Made by a program: the position numbers and the translations under genes | Part shown: positions 55,124-63,932 of the stretch, in pieces | Layout of the letters: each line of letters starts with the position of its first letter | Numbering within the stretch: position 1 is the first letter of the stretch | Assembly (NCBI RefSeq): GCF_000280925.3 | Contig: NZ_CP012109.1 | Coordinates: forward strand, 7,522,501-7,586,500 | Source of the DNA: Myxococcus hansupus | Lineage (GTDB): Bacteria > Myxococcota > Myxococcia > Myxococcales > Myxococcaceae | Length of the DNA stretch: 64,000 bases | Direction: 5' to 3' | The notes under the pieces: generated by a model | The model's input: only the letters and a program-made list of their open reading frames with translations | The model's database searches: none | What the model was told of the DNA's origin: nothing

Positions 55124-55944
55124 AGCTGGGCGGCTACGTCCTGCACCGCGACAACCGGGACACGCTGGAGCCCTGCCTGCGCGGGCTGCTGGCCCTCTGT
55201 GATGACGTGGTGGCGCTGGACACGGGCGCGACGGACGGCTCGGCGGAGCTGGCGCGTTCGATGGGCGCGCGCTCCGTGCCGCACGCCTGGCGGGGGTACG
55301 GCGACGCGCGCGACGCGGCCGTGCGGGCCCTGGCGCCGTGTGACTACGTCTTCTATCTCGACTCGGACGAGGAGGTCGGTCCGGAGGCGGAGGAGGCGCT
55401 GCGCGCGTGGAAGGCCTCCGCTCCCACCCAGGACGTGTACCGGCTGCCCCGCCGCGACTGGGCGGAGCTGGGCTCGCGGCGCTTCCGCTACCGCACGCAG
55501 TGGCGCGCTCGGCTGGTGCGCCGGGAGAAGGCGGTGTGGCGGCCGCAGCAGATTGTCCACGAGGCCCTTCCGAAGATGGCCGGCGGCCGGGTGCACGCGT
55601 TCATCGAGCACCGCTTCGCCACGTCGGTGGAGCGCCGCTCGGCGAAGGAGGACCGCTACGCGCTGCTGTGGGCGCTGCGGGCCCACGCCGAGCAGCGGCG
55701 CCTCAAGCCCGTGGGCGTGCAGCGCGTGGCGTCCTGGGCGCGGGACTGCGTGTTGAAGGGCGCGCTGTGGCGCGGCGGCGCGGAGGCCTCGCGGTTGGCG
55801 TGGGCCGTCGCGGGCTACCACGCCGCCAAGTACGCGTACCTCCGCGAGCTGCGGCAGGGCGGCTATCCGGAGCTGGCGCGCGCGTACGCGGAGGGCCGCT
55901 ACGACGAGGTGTTCGCCCGCGTCCGTGACGGCGCGCTCGGCTGA
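55120..55944 (+). CDS. Glycosyltransferase family 2 protein
   Basis: A 274-residue GT-A enzyme with DTGATDGSAELARSMGARSV (about residues 34-53), the nucleotide-binding strand seen in WaaE/KdtX- and SunS-like transferases. YLDSDEEVGPEA (about 84-95) supplies the DxD motif. The stretch TQWRARLVRREKAVWRPQQIVHEAL (about 126-150) matches the acceptor side, where these enzymes carry VHE. No membrane helix is present. The ATG overlaps the HAD gene stop. It may add a sugar to lipopolysaccharide core, a peptide or a small molecule. Confidence 0.85.
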   Translation: MKLGGYVLHRDNRDTLEPCLRGLLALCDDVVALDTGATDGSAELARSMGARSVPHAWRGYGDARDAAVRALAPCDYVFYLDSDEEVGPEAEEALRAWKASAPTQDVYRLPRRDWAELGSRRFRYRTQWRARLVRREKAVWRPQQIVHEALPKMAGGRVHAFIEHRFATSVERRSAKEDRYALLWALRAHAEQRRLKPVGVQRVASWARDCVLKGALWRGGAEASRLAWAVAGYHAAKYAYLRELRQGGYPELARAYAEGRYDEVFARVRDGALG

Positions 55945-56076
55945 TCCGGCTGCCATCGTGGGTGAGCTGCTGCTCCCTGGGGATGCTCCGCGCGTGCGCG
56001 AGCGTGAGCCCCGCCCGGTTGACGCCGGCGCTCGCGACGCCCTGAGCGCGCGCCCACGTCACGCGGGCCTTCAGGC

Positions 56077-56724
56077 TCAGTCGTACTTCGGGATGCCGGG
56101 CTCGCTCCGGCCTTCCTCGGTCCACTTCTGGAGCGAGGGTAGCGCCAGCACCGCGTCGCGGTAGGCCGCGCTCACCGCGTCCAGCGCCACGTCGTACGTG
56201 ACGAAGCGGGTGACGACGGGCGCGTAGAAGGCGTCCGCGATGGAGAAGCGGCCGAACAGGAACGGGCCGCCCTGGCCGAAGCGGCTCCGGCAGTCATTCC
56301 AAAGCGCCTGGATGCGCGCGATGTCCTCCGCCACGCCGGGCGCCCGTCCCTGGCCCGGCTTGCGCGCGCGCAGGTTCATGTTCATGTGCTGGCGCAGCGA
56401 CGTGAAGCTGGAGTGCATCTCCGCCGTGACGGCGCGGGCCACGGCACGGGCCGCGCGGTCCTCCGGCCACAGCCGGGCCTCCGGGAAGGTCTCCGCCAGG
56501 TACTCGCAGATGGCCAGCGAATCCCAGATGACCAAGTCACCATGCTGGAGCGCCGGCACGCGCTTGCTGGGCGAGTGGGCGACAATGCGCGCCTCCGTGT
56601 CCGGCAGGCCCAGGGGCACCACCACCTCCTGGAAGGGCTGTCCCGTGTGGGCCAGCGCGAGGTAGGGCCGCAGGGACCAGGAGGAATAGTTCTTCGAACC
56701 GACGACGAGCGTGAGCTGGGGCAT
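56077..56724 (-). CDS. Glutathione S-transferase family protein
   Basis: A 215-residue protein with an N-terminal thioredoxin-like domain opening LVVGSKNYSSWSLRPYLAL (Ser at the glutathione-activating position) and KRVPALQHGDLVIWDSLAICEYLAE (about residues 50-77), where VPAL and the D-S/E-S glutathione contact are conserved. A helical C-terminal domain follows with FSIADAFYAPVVTRF. The length fits soluble GSTs. It is a single gene 52 bases downstream of the cyclase-like gene on the same strand. Confidence 0.92.
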   Translation of the reverse strand: MPQLTLVVGSKNYSSWSLRPYLALAHTGQPFQEVVVPLGLPDTEARIVAHSPSKRVPALQHGDLVIWDSLAICEYLAETFPEARLWPEDRAARAVARAVTAEMHSSFTSLRQHMNMNLRARKPGQGRAPGVAEDIARIQALWNDCRSRFGQGGPFLFGRFSIADAFYAPVVTRFVTYDVALDAVSAAYRDAVLALPSLQKWTEEGRSEPGIPKYD

Positions 56725-56776
56725 GGGGCGGCCTCTATAACGCCGCGCACCTGGATGTGCCCGTGCCCGTGAAGGG

Positions 56777-57376
56777 TCAGTTCGCGGTGCTTCGGCGTCC
56801 CAGGAAGGAACGCATCCGCGACAGCAGCGGCACCCGGCGACGATGCTCGGGCGGGTCGATGCGGTAGACGGCCACCGGGAGGCGGATGTTCTTCATCTCC
56901 CCCCGGCCCAGACGGACCGGCGGCGAGGAGAGCAGCCCTTCCACCTCACGGGCCACCGCCTCACTGACATAGAGCGTGCCGGGCCGGGCCAGGGCCTCGA
57001 TGCGCGCGGCCAGGTTGACGCCCTCTCCGAAGACGTCGCCGTCCCGGTGCATCACCATGCCCAGGTGGACGCCCACGCGGAGCACCACGCGGCGCTCCGC
57101 CGCCACATCGCCATTGCGGGCATCCAGCGCGCTCTGCAACGCCAGTCCGAAGTCCACCGCCGCGGGGCCTCCCTCGAACTCCAGGAGGAAGCCATCCTCC
57201 AGCCGCTTCACCTCGATGCCGCCATGCCGCGGCAAGAGCTCACGGACGAGCGTCGCATGCTCGTCTCGCATGGCGTTCTGCAGCGACTCGTCACGCCACG
57301 AAAGTCCATCAGGACCTTCGATGCCCGTGAACAGAATCGCCGCCAGCCTTTCGGGTTTCGGTGCCTCCACCACCAT
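56777..57376 (-). CDS. Class III nucleotidyl cyclase domain protein, degenerate
   Basis: A 199-residue protein consisting almost only of a class III cyclase catalytic domain. It keeps KRLEDGFLLEF (second metal Asp region), the GEGVNLAARIEALARPG segment with the Asn and Arg of the transition-state pair, and a C-terminal VRLGRGEMKNIRLPVAVYRI typical of these domains. The first metal-binding Asp is lost: the usual LFTDIEGST reads LFTGIEGPD. Cyclase activity is therefore doubtful. Start at 57376 with AAGGGGA upstream. A strong hairpin lies in its presumed leader. Confidence 0.85.
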   Translation of the reverse strand: MVVEAPKPERLAAILFTGIEGPDGLSWRDESLQNAMRDEHATLVRELLPRHGGIEVKRLEDGFLLEFEGGPAAVDFGLALQSALDARNGDVAAERRVVLRVGVHLGMVMHRDGDVFGEGVNLAARIEALARPGTLYVSEAVAREVEGLLSSPPVRLGRGEMKNIRLPVAVYRIDPPEHRRRVPLLSRMRSFLGRRSTAN

Positions 57377-57427
57377 CGCGCAATCCCCTTTCCCCCCGGC
57401 ACAGACTGTCAGCGATGCTACATCACA

Positions 57428-57479
57428 CAGGGCCCCCGGTCCCAGCCGAGCCCCCCTTCCCGGCTGGAACCGGGCCCTG
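57428..57479 (-). other. Long stem-loop in a 373-bp intergenic region
   Basis: Bases 57428-57448 pair with 57461-57479 around a 12-base C-rich loop. The stem is about 19 bp with one mismatch and a 2-base bulge. It lies 52 bases upstream of the cyclase-like start, between divergent genes, so it is not an obvious terminator. It could be a leader structure or a cruciform. No gene is visible in the remaining bases of 57377-57749. Confidence 0.5.
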
Positions 57480-57749
57480 GACGGCCTGCGCCCCGGGGGG
57501 ACGCGGCCGTACATGGTGGTCCACCAGCGCTGACGGGAGTACGCGTGGGCGACCTGCCGCTCACTCGCTCACGAACGCTGAGTGTTGGACACGACATGAA
57601 CCGACGTGTCAGTCCTCATCAGGATACGGAAACGCTGACGCAACGCACCAACACCCTGGTGAGTCAGGTTCGCGCGTGTCGAGCGCCAAACGCGTCAGGT
57701 GGGGTTCGGTCCGAGTGAAGACAGGACACGGCCCCGAAGGGTGGACGTG

Positions 57750-58088
57750 ATGAAGAAGAAGCACCGCAAGCTGGTGGTCGACGGCCGTGAGTACGCCTGG
57801 GCCGGAGACTGGGTCCACGTCAACGGCAGGCGCGTGGTGCGCATCCGCGCGTGGTTCAAGACGGAAGACGACCGGAAGGCCGGTCCCAAGCTGGCCGTGA
57901 ACCTCGTCGGCCGGGGCGGCGGCATGGTGGACACCTCGGCAGCGCGGCCGCGCGATGCCCGCGACGCCATCGTGTTCGCGCAGACCCAGGGCTGGACGCC
58001 GGAAGGACGCGGCACCTTCTGGCTCCGGCCAGCGATGGGCTTCGCGCTCGAGGGGTTCGACGTCATCGAGCCGGACGCCCCCTCATAA
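57750..58088 (+). CDS. Hypothetical protein
   Basis: A 112-residue soluble, basic protein. It opens MKKKHRKLVVDGREYAWAGDWVHVNGRRVVRIRAWFK, which suggests a small beta-rich fold, and ends with a Pro/Asp tail. No family was recognised. The start at 57750 has AGGGTGGA seven bases upstream. An in-frame ATG 51 bases earlier has no site. It converges with the Ser/Thr kinase gene, separated by 22 bases. Confidence 0.68.
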   Translation: MKKKHRKLVVDGREYAWAGDWVHVNGRRVVRIRAWFKTEDDRKAGPKLAVNLVGRGGGMVDTSAARPRDARDAIVFAQTQGWTPEGRGTFWLRPAMGFALEGFDVIEPDAPS

Positions 58089-58110
58089 GCGAGGGGTGCC
58101 CGCGAGCGGG

Positions 58111-59925
58111 CTACTCCGCGCTCACGGGCACCGGAGTGGCCCCGTCCGACCGAGGGTCCGGGCGTGGCCACATGGCGAAGGCCACGGCGCAGACGATGGC
58201 GACGATCATCACCACGGTGAGCGGAGACAGCTTCCGCTTCGACTGACCAGCCAGCACGCCCGGCGAGACGGATTGAGCACCGCCCGGCTTCGACGACAAC
58301 AGCACGGTCGACCCCACCCCGTCCGCGGCTGGCGCGGGCGGCTTCTGCTGGCCAGGGCCCAGCGGACGCGCGATGGGCGCGGGGACCACCTTGGGGGCCG
58401 GACGCTCGACCGGTGCGCCGCGCCTCGCCTCCACGGCCTTCTCCGGTGGCTTGTCCCCAAGCGGCTGCCGAGCCCCCCTCGACGCAGGCACGCCGCCGTC
58501 TGGAGGCGACGCCTGCGCCGCGGGCTGAGCGGGCGCGCCATGCCGGGCCACCGCGCCCTGCCCCTGGGCGGCCACCGCAGCGTCCCGAGGCGTCGACCGC
58601 TGGGCCACGGCGCCCTGCCCTGGCGCGGCCACCGCAGCGTCTCGAGGCGTCTGCCTCCGGGCCACGGCCGCGTCCTTCGGCGGACTCCCGGCGCCTGACG
58701 CGCCGTCGGGCTTGCGCGCCACCGGCGAGCGGGCGATGGGCGCGGGCACGACGTCCGCGGGCGCCACGACGGGCCTGGGCGGTGGCGCCTCCATCTCCGG
58801 CAAGGGCATGGCCTCCGCGATGGTGGCGGCGTCGTGCCGCGACACCACCGACACCGGCACGGACAGGCTGACCGTCTCCGACTCCCGGAACGCGGGCTTC
58901 ACGGCGGGGAGCTGCACGTCGTCCCCTTCGTTCGTCGCGCGCCCCGGACGCCTGCCGTCCACCGTCTCCGGCTTCGACTCGGGCGCCAGCGCCACGGCGA
59001 GCTGCGGCGTGCTCAAGGGCGTGAGCATCGGCACCTCGCCCATGGTCTGCAACGCGCGGCCCGTGAACGCGGTGATGAAGTCGCCCACTTCCGGGAAGCG
59101 GTCCTCCGGGCGCTTCTCCAGCGCCTTCTCCACCGCCGCGATGACGTGGTCCGCGAGCCCGGGGACCAGCGACTCCAGCGGCTCGGGCGGGTCGTACACG
59201 ATGCGGTAGATGAGCTCCGGGAGGTTGCCGTTGTCCTTGAACGGCAGCCGGCGCGCCAGCATCTCGTAGACGAGGCACCCGAACGCGAAGATGTCCGTGC
59301 GCGGGTCCACCTCGCCGTTCTTCCCGGTGGCCTGCTCCGGCGCCATGTACTGCGGCGTGCCCAGCAAGATGCCGCCCTGCGTGTGCACGCTCTGCGAGTC
59401 GATGACCTTGGAGATGCCGAAGTCGAGCAGCTTCACGTGCTCCATCAGCACCCCGCCCACCTCGGTGGGCACGAGGAACACGTTGCCCGGCTTGAGGTCG
59501 CGGTGGACGATGCCCGCGCGGTGCGCGGCCTGGAGCGCCGAACCCATCTGCCGCGCGCAGGAGAACACCTCCTCCAGCGTCATCGGGCCCTTGCGAAGCC
59601 GCCGCGAGAGCGGCTGGCCCCGCAGGCACTCCATCACCATGTACGGCGAGCCGTCCTCGAGGCTGTCGAAGTCGAGCACCTCGACGATGTTGGGGTGGCC
59701 CAGCTTCGAGGCGATCTCCGCCTCGCGCCGGAAGCGCACGTAGACCTCCGGCCCCAACCCCGCGTCGTGCCGCAACACCTTGATGGCCACCTGCCGGCCG
59801 CGCAGCCGCAAGTGATTGGCCAGGAAGACCGTCCCCATCCCTCCACGGCCGAGGACGCCTGCAATCTCATAGGTGTCCCTCAAGACGGTGCCGAGAGGGA
59901 TGTCGTTAGGTTTAAAGGGAGCCAT
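58111..59925 (-). CDS. Ser/Thr protein kinase with repeat-rich linker
   Basis: A 604-residue transmembrane kinase. The catalytic domain (about residues 18-290) has GRGGMGTVF, VAIKVL, HRDLKPGN, DFGISKV and GTPQYMAPEQ, all intact. The linker (about 320-560) is Ala/Pro/Arg-rich, with tandem copies of AVAxxQ-x2-PRDAAVAA-x-GQG type (about 425-475). One membrane helix near the end (LTVVMIVAIVCAVAFAMW, about 575-592) leaves only a short outside tail, so the kinase has no outside sensor domain of its own. A TAGAAT -10-like box lies at 59954-59959 on the minus strand, 29 bases upstream, without a good -35. Confidence 0.92.
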   Translation of the reverse strand: MAPFKPNDIPLGTVLRDTYEIAGVLGRGGMGTVFLANHLRLRGRQVAIKVLRHDAGLGPEVYVRFRREAEIASKLGHPNIVEVLDFDSLEDGSPYMVMECLRGQPLSRRLRKGPMTLEEVFSCARQMGSALQAAHRAGIVHRDLKPGNVFLVPTEVGGVLMEHVKLLDFGISKVIDSQSVHTQGGILLGTPQYMAPEQATGKNGEVDPRTDIFAFGCLVYEMLARRLPFKDNGNLPELIYRIVYDPPEPLESLVPGLADHVIAAVEKALEKRPEDRFPEVGDFITAFTGRALQTMGEVPMLTPLSTPQLAVALAPESKPETVDGRRPGRATNEGDDVQLPAVKPAFRESETVSLSVPVSVVSRHDAATIAEAMPLPEMEAPPPRPVVAPADVVPAPIARSPVARKPDGASGAGSPPKDAAVARRQTPRDAAVAAPGQGAVAQRSTPRDAAVAAQGQGAVARHGAPAQPAAQASPPDGGVPASRGARQPLGDKPPEKAVEARRGAPVERPAPKVVPAPIARPLGPGQQKPPAPAADGVGSTVLLSSKPGGAQSVSPGVLAGQSKRKLSPLTVVMIVAIVCAVAFAMWPRPDPRSDGATPVPVSAE

Positions 59926-60052
59926 GAATAACCGGTTTTAAGACTTGCACCGGATTCTATCCTGCTCCCTCTGACACGCCGTGGCCAACCACACCGCGGC
60001 GCGCAAAAGACCTTCGTTTCCCGCACAACCTCTCGGGTCTTGAGAATCGGGA

Positions 60053-62131
60053 TTACTTCGTGGGCGCGATGGGGGCGCCGAGCGTGGCCCGAAGCTCGTC
60101 CACGACGCGCTTCGCGCCATAGACGTGCTCCAGCCCCGCCAGGATGCCCTCACCGTGCACGGCGACGGCCCGGTTCGTCTCCGGGACGTAGGCGTAGCGC
60201 CCACCCAGCGAGTGCAGATTTCCGTCGAAGATGAGGCCCACCACGCGGCCCTCCCGGTCCACCAGCGGAGAGCCGGAGTTGCCGCCGATGATGTCGTTGG
60301 TGGTGGCCACGTCGAACGGCGTCTCCGCCGGCGCCTTGCCGCGCGCCTTCAGCCACGTGTCCGGGAGCTTGTAGGGGACCTTGCCGGTGTGCCGCTCGTA
60401 CGCGCCGCCAAAGGTGGTGAGCGCGGCCACGGGGCGGCCGTTCTCCTCCCAGCCCTTCACCTGTCCGACGTTGAGGCGGAGCGTGAACGTGGCGTCCGGG
60501 TAGCCCGAGGTGCCGTACACCGCGAGGTGCGCCTTGGCGATGCGCTCGCCGTTGCGCTTGAGCACCGCCTCCACGGTGTCCTCGTAGCGCTTGCGCGCCG
60601 CGCGGGCCTCCGCGTCCACCTTGCGCGCGAAGAGAATCATCGGGTCCTTGGAGGCCTCCACCGCCGCCTTGCCGCCCTTGAGCAGCGCGGCGCGCACCTT
60701 CACGTCGCGCAGCTTCGTGCCCCGCGTCAGCGTCTTCGCCAAGTCCTCGGGGGCCTCGCGACCAAGCACCGCCTGGACGAACGGGTCATCGGCGCCCAGC
60801 GTCTCGCGCACGCGGGTGAGGCCGAAGGTGAGCAGCTTCTGGTCCAGCTCGAGCGTCAGCGGCGCGTCGCGCAGCAACTGCTGCTCCAGCGTGGGGAGCT
60901 GCGCCTGGGTGTACTCGCGCAGCCGCTCCGCGTTGGGGCGGTCCTTCTCGTCGGCCACGCGCACCAGGTGCCGCGCCATGCGGAAGAGCTCGGAGGGATA
61001 GGCATCCCCCGCTTCCTTCATCCGGTACTCCGGCAGCATCCGGCGGTACGCATCGAGCGCCTGCGCAATCTCATCCCACGCGCCCTCGGTGGCGGCCTTC
61101 GCCTGCGCGTTGCCCTCCACCTTCTTGCGCAGCGCCGCTTCGTCCTCGCGCTTGCCCGCCAGCAGCGCCGGGTCCGCCAGCGCCTGGAGCCGGCCGCGCA
61201 GCGCCTTCAGCCCGTTCTCCACGCCCCGCTGCAGGGAGCGCGTGGTGCGGAAGCGCTCCGCCGAGCCGCCCGCGTACTCGCGCAGCATGCCGCGCATCTC
61301 CGCGAGTTGGAGCAGCGTGTACGGCAGGTTGACGTCGCGCTGGAACTCCAGCTCCGCGACGGTGGCCTTGCGCTCGGTGCCGCCGGGGTGGCCGGAGACG
61401 AAGACGAGGTCACCCTCCTTCGCGCCCTGCTTCGCCCACGGCAGGAAGTGCGGGCTCTTCGCGGGCGCGTTGTCCTTCCACACGCGCAGGAAGGCCGCGT
61501 CGAAGCCGAAGCGCGGGAAGTTGAAGTTGTCCGGGTCGCCACCGAAGGCGGCCATGGAGAACTCGGGCGCGAAGACGAGCCGGACGTCCTGGAAGCGGCG
61601 GTACTTGTAGAGGTGGTACTTGCCGCCGTGGAACAGCGTCACCACGTCGCAGCGCACGTCATCGGACGTGGCGCACGCGGCCTCCACCGTGGCCGTCTCC
61701 TTCTTCAACGCGGTGTTGAAGGCCGCGCCGGTGAGGCCCTTCGTCGCCGCGTTCATCCGCTCGGTGACGTCGGACATCTCCACGAGCTGGTTCGCCTCCA
61801 CCTTGGGACAGCGCAGCTCCTGCGCGGCGCTCTTCGCGTAGAAGCCGTTGGCCAGCAGGTCCTTCTTGGGCGAGGACAAGTCCTCGATGCAGCCGCGGAT
61901 GCAGTGGTGATTGGTCATCACCAGCCCCTCCGGCGACACGAAGCTGGCGGAGCACCCGCCCGCGAGCCGCACGGAGCCGAGCCGCACGTGGTCCAACCAC
62001 GCCTGCGTGGGCGTGAAGCCGTGGGCCTGGTTCACCGTGTCGGAGGGAAATGCGTCGTAGGTCCACATTCCCTCGTCCGCGGAGGCGGGGAGGGACAGGA
62101 GCAGGCCGAGGGCAAGCAGTCTGCGATCCAC
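60053..62131 (-). CDS. S46-family serine peptidase (dipeptidyl peptidase 7/11-like)
   Basis: A 692-residue exported peptidase. The GTG at 62131 is the only start giving a signal peptide (RRLLALGLLLSLPASA) directly before DEGMWTYDAFPSD, the conserved start of mature S46 enzymes. The trypsin-like domain carries VMTNHHC (catalytic His near residue 75) and GNSGSPL (catalytic Ser near 619), with a helical insert between them. Members remove dipeptides from peptide N-termini in the periplasm. The residue before the family's specificity switch is GNS. The substrate preference cannot be set. A single gene. Confidence 0.93.
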   Translation of the reverse strand: MDRRLLALGLLLSLPASADEGMWTYDAFPSDTVNQAHGFTPTQAWLDHVRLGSVRLAGGCSASFVSPEGLVMTNHHCIRGCIEDLSSPKKDLLANGFYAKSAAQELRCPKVEANQLVEMSDVTERMNAATKGLTGAAFNTALKKETATVEAACATSDDVRCDVVTLFHGGKYHLYKYRRFQDVRLVFAPEFSMAAFGGDPDNFNFPRFGFDAAFLRVWKDNAPAKSPHFLPWAKQGAKEGDLVFVSGHPGGTERKATVAELEFQRDVNLPYTLLQLAEMRGMLREYAGGSAERFRTTRSLQRGVENGLKALRGRLQALADPALLAGKREDEAALRKKVEGNAQAKAATEGAWDEIAQALDAYRRMLPEYRMKEAGDAYPSELFRMARHLVRVADEKDRPNAERLREYTQAQLPTLEQQLLRDAPLTLELDQKLLTFGLTRVRETLGADDPFVQAVLGREAPEDLAKTLTRGTKLRDVKVRAALLKGGKAAVEASKDPMILFARKVDAEARAARKRYEDTVEAVLKRNGERIAKAHLAVYGTSGYPDATFTLRLNVGQVKGWEENGRPVAALTTFGGAYERHTGKVPYKLPDTWLKARGKAPAETPFDVATTNDIIGGNSGSPLVDREGRVVGLIFDGNLHSLGGRYAYVPETNRAVAVHGEGILAGLEHVYGAKRVVDELRATLGAPIAPTK

Positions 62132-62265
62132 GTGCGGGCGTCCTTCTGTCGTGACTGTGAGTGAGATTCGCCGGTTCTCCGCTTGACGGCCGGCATGCGT
62201 CAACCTCCGAGCGGAGGACGCATTCCCCACCGGTATCATGCGTCGCGTCAGATATGGTGGAGGCA

Positions 62266-63420
62266 ATGTCCGGCAAGCATCGCGTCTACCTCGTCCCCGG
62301 GTTTTTCGGCTTCATCAACCTGGGCGAGCTCATCTACTTCGGCCACGCCCTGGACTACCTGAAGGAGGAGCTGGCCCGCCGTGAAGTGGAATCCGAGGTC
62401 ATCATCGTCCTCTCCCACCCCACGGCCTCCATCCGCACGCGCACCGCGGACCTGTTGAAAGCCGTGCAGGAGACGGCGTCCGGGGACGACGGGCCCATCC
62501 ACCTCATCGGCCACTCCACGGGCGGCCTGGACTCACGGCTGTTCGTCAGCCCCGGCGCGCAGGTGGCCGAGGGCGTGGACCTGGAGTCCTTCGCGAAGCG
62601 CGTGCGCACCGTGACGACGGTGTCCACGCCCCACGCGGGCACGCCCCTGGCCACGTTCTTCATGGGCCTGTTCGGCCAGCGCATCCTCAAGCTGCTGTCG
62701 CTCTTCACCGTATACGTGCTGCGCTTCGGGCGGCTGCCGCTGCGCGTGGTGTTCCGCTTCGGACATCTGCTGGCGCGCGCGGATGACAACCTCGGGTGGA
62801 AGCCCACGCTGCTGGACCAGCTCTATGACCAGCTCCTGGGAGACTTCTCCTCGGAGCGCCGCGACGCGGTGTCCAAGTTCCTGAGCGACGTGGGCAACGA
62901 CACCTCGCTGATTCCGCAGCTCACGCCCGAAGGCATCGACCTGTTCAACGCGAGCACGTTGGACCGACCCGGCGTGCGGTATGGCTCGGTGGTGACGCAG
63001 GCGCGCCCGCCGTCGCTGCGCACGCGCATGGCGGCGGGGTTGGATCCGTACGCGCAGCTCACGCACACCATCTACGCGCTGACGTACGGGCAGACGCAGC
63101 GGATGCCGCTCACGGCGCTGCCGCTGCACACGCCCGCGCAAACCGCCGCGCTGGTGCAGGCCTATGGCGCGATGCCGGGGCCCACCGCGTGTGACGGCAT
63201 CGTCCCCACGCGCTCGCAGGTCCACGGCCGGGTGCTGACGGCGGTGCGCGCGGACCACCTGGACGCGATTGGCCACTTCGACCAGCCCGCGCACCAGCCG
63301 CCGCACGTGGACTGGCTCATCTCCGGCTCCGGCTTCCGCAGGCCCCAGTTCGAGGCCACGTGGAAGACCATCGTCGACTTCCTGCTCGAGGACGAACCGC
63401 CCCGCGTCAAGGCGCCGTGA
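62266..63420 (+). CDS. Alpha/beta-fold lipase/esterase
   Basis: A 384-residue hydrolase that opens MSGKHRVYLVPGFFGF (a lipase-like oxyanion HG/PG region). It has the nucleophile elbow HLIGHSTGGLDSRLF with Ser84 and a nearby VSTPHAGTPLA strand, as in triacylglycerol lipases. Candidate acids and His are in DGIVPTRSQVHG and DHLDAIGHFDQP near the end. No signal peptide. The start at 62266 is preceded by GTGGAGG, and an ATG 12 bases earlier is also possible. It overlaps the convergent FmdE-like gene by 14 bases. Confidence 0.83.
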   Translation: MSGKHRVYLVPGFFGFINLGELIYFGHALDYLKEELARREVESEVIIVLSHPTASIRTRTADLLKAVQETASGDDGPIHLIGHSTGGLDSRLFVSPGAQVAEGVDLESFAKRVRTVTTVSTPHAGTPLATFFMGLFGQRILKLLSLFTVYVLRFGRLPLRVVFRFGHLLARADDNLGWKPTLLDQLYDQLLGDFSSERRDAVSKFLSDVGNDTSLIPQLTPEGIDLFNASTLDRPGVRYGSVVTQARPPSLRTRMAAGLDPYAQLTHTIYALTYGQTQRMPLTALPLHTPAQTAALVQAYGAMPGPTACDGIVPTRSQVHGRVLTAVRADHLDAIGHFDQPAHQPPHVDWLISGSGFRRPQFEATWKTIVDFLLEDEPPRVKAP

Positions 63421-63913
63421 CGACCTCGAAGACCTCCGCGTCCGGCAGCGTCAGCACCTCGGCGCCGGCCTCCGCCAGCTTCTCGCGGGGCACGTCGAGG
63501 TAGCGCTGGGCGAAGCGCGGCGAGGGGCGGAGCGCCAGGGCTTCGCCCGTGTCGCGGTTGCGGAAGCGCGTGACGACGTCCTCCGGTCCGAGCACCTCCA
63601 CCAGCGAGAGGTTGAGCTTCCCCACGCTGGCGCCGGTGGCCGCGGCGGCGCCATCCGCGATGCAGGCGTACTGCACCTTCTGCGGCGTGTGGTGGAAGAC
63701 CTCCAGCGCGAAGCTGCCCACGGGCAGGTCGAGCTGCTTCAGCGCGTACACGCCCATCCGGTAGCCCATGACGGCCCAGGGGCCCGCGCCGCCGTGCACC
63801 GCGGCCACGCGCGCCAGCGGGTCGATCTTCGCGGGAGGCGGATGATGCGCGGAGGAACCGGCGCAGCCGGTGCTCAACATCAGGACGAGTGGGAACAGTC
63901 GTCGCACGGCCAT
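63407..63913 (-). CDS. FmdE-like lipoprotein without the usual metal ligands
   Basis: A 168-residue lipoprotein with signal MAVRRLFPLVLMLSTGC. The start has GGGAG six bases upstream. The mature part resembles the FmdE/FwdE domain: VAAVHGGAGPWAVMGYRMGVYALKQL, then VQYACIADGAAAATGASVGKLNLSLVEV. The second His and the Cys of the family's H-G-H-x-C motif are replaced by Gly and Ala/Gly, although one Cys before IADG is kept. The function is unknown, and a link to methanofuran is very unlikely. It probably lies in an operon with the partial gene 19 bases upstream. Confidence 0.68.
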   Translation of the reverse strand: MAVRRLFPLVLMLSTGCAGSSAHHPPPAKIDPLARVAAVHGGAGPWAVMGYRMGVYALKQLDLPVGSFALEVFHHTPQKVQYACIADGAAAATGASVGKLNLSLVEVLGPEDVVTRFRNRDTGEALALRPSPRFAQRYLDVPREKLAEAGAEVLTLPDAEVFEVVTAP

Positions 63914-63932
63914 GGGCGGCTCCCGGCGTCTG

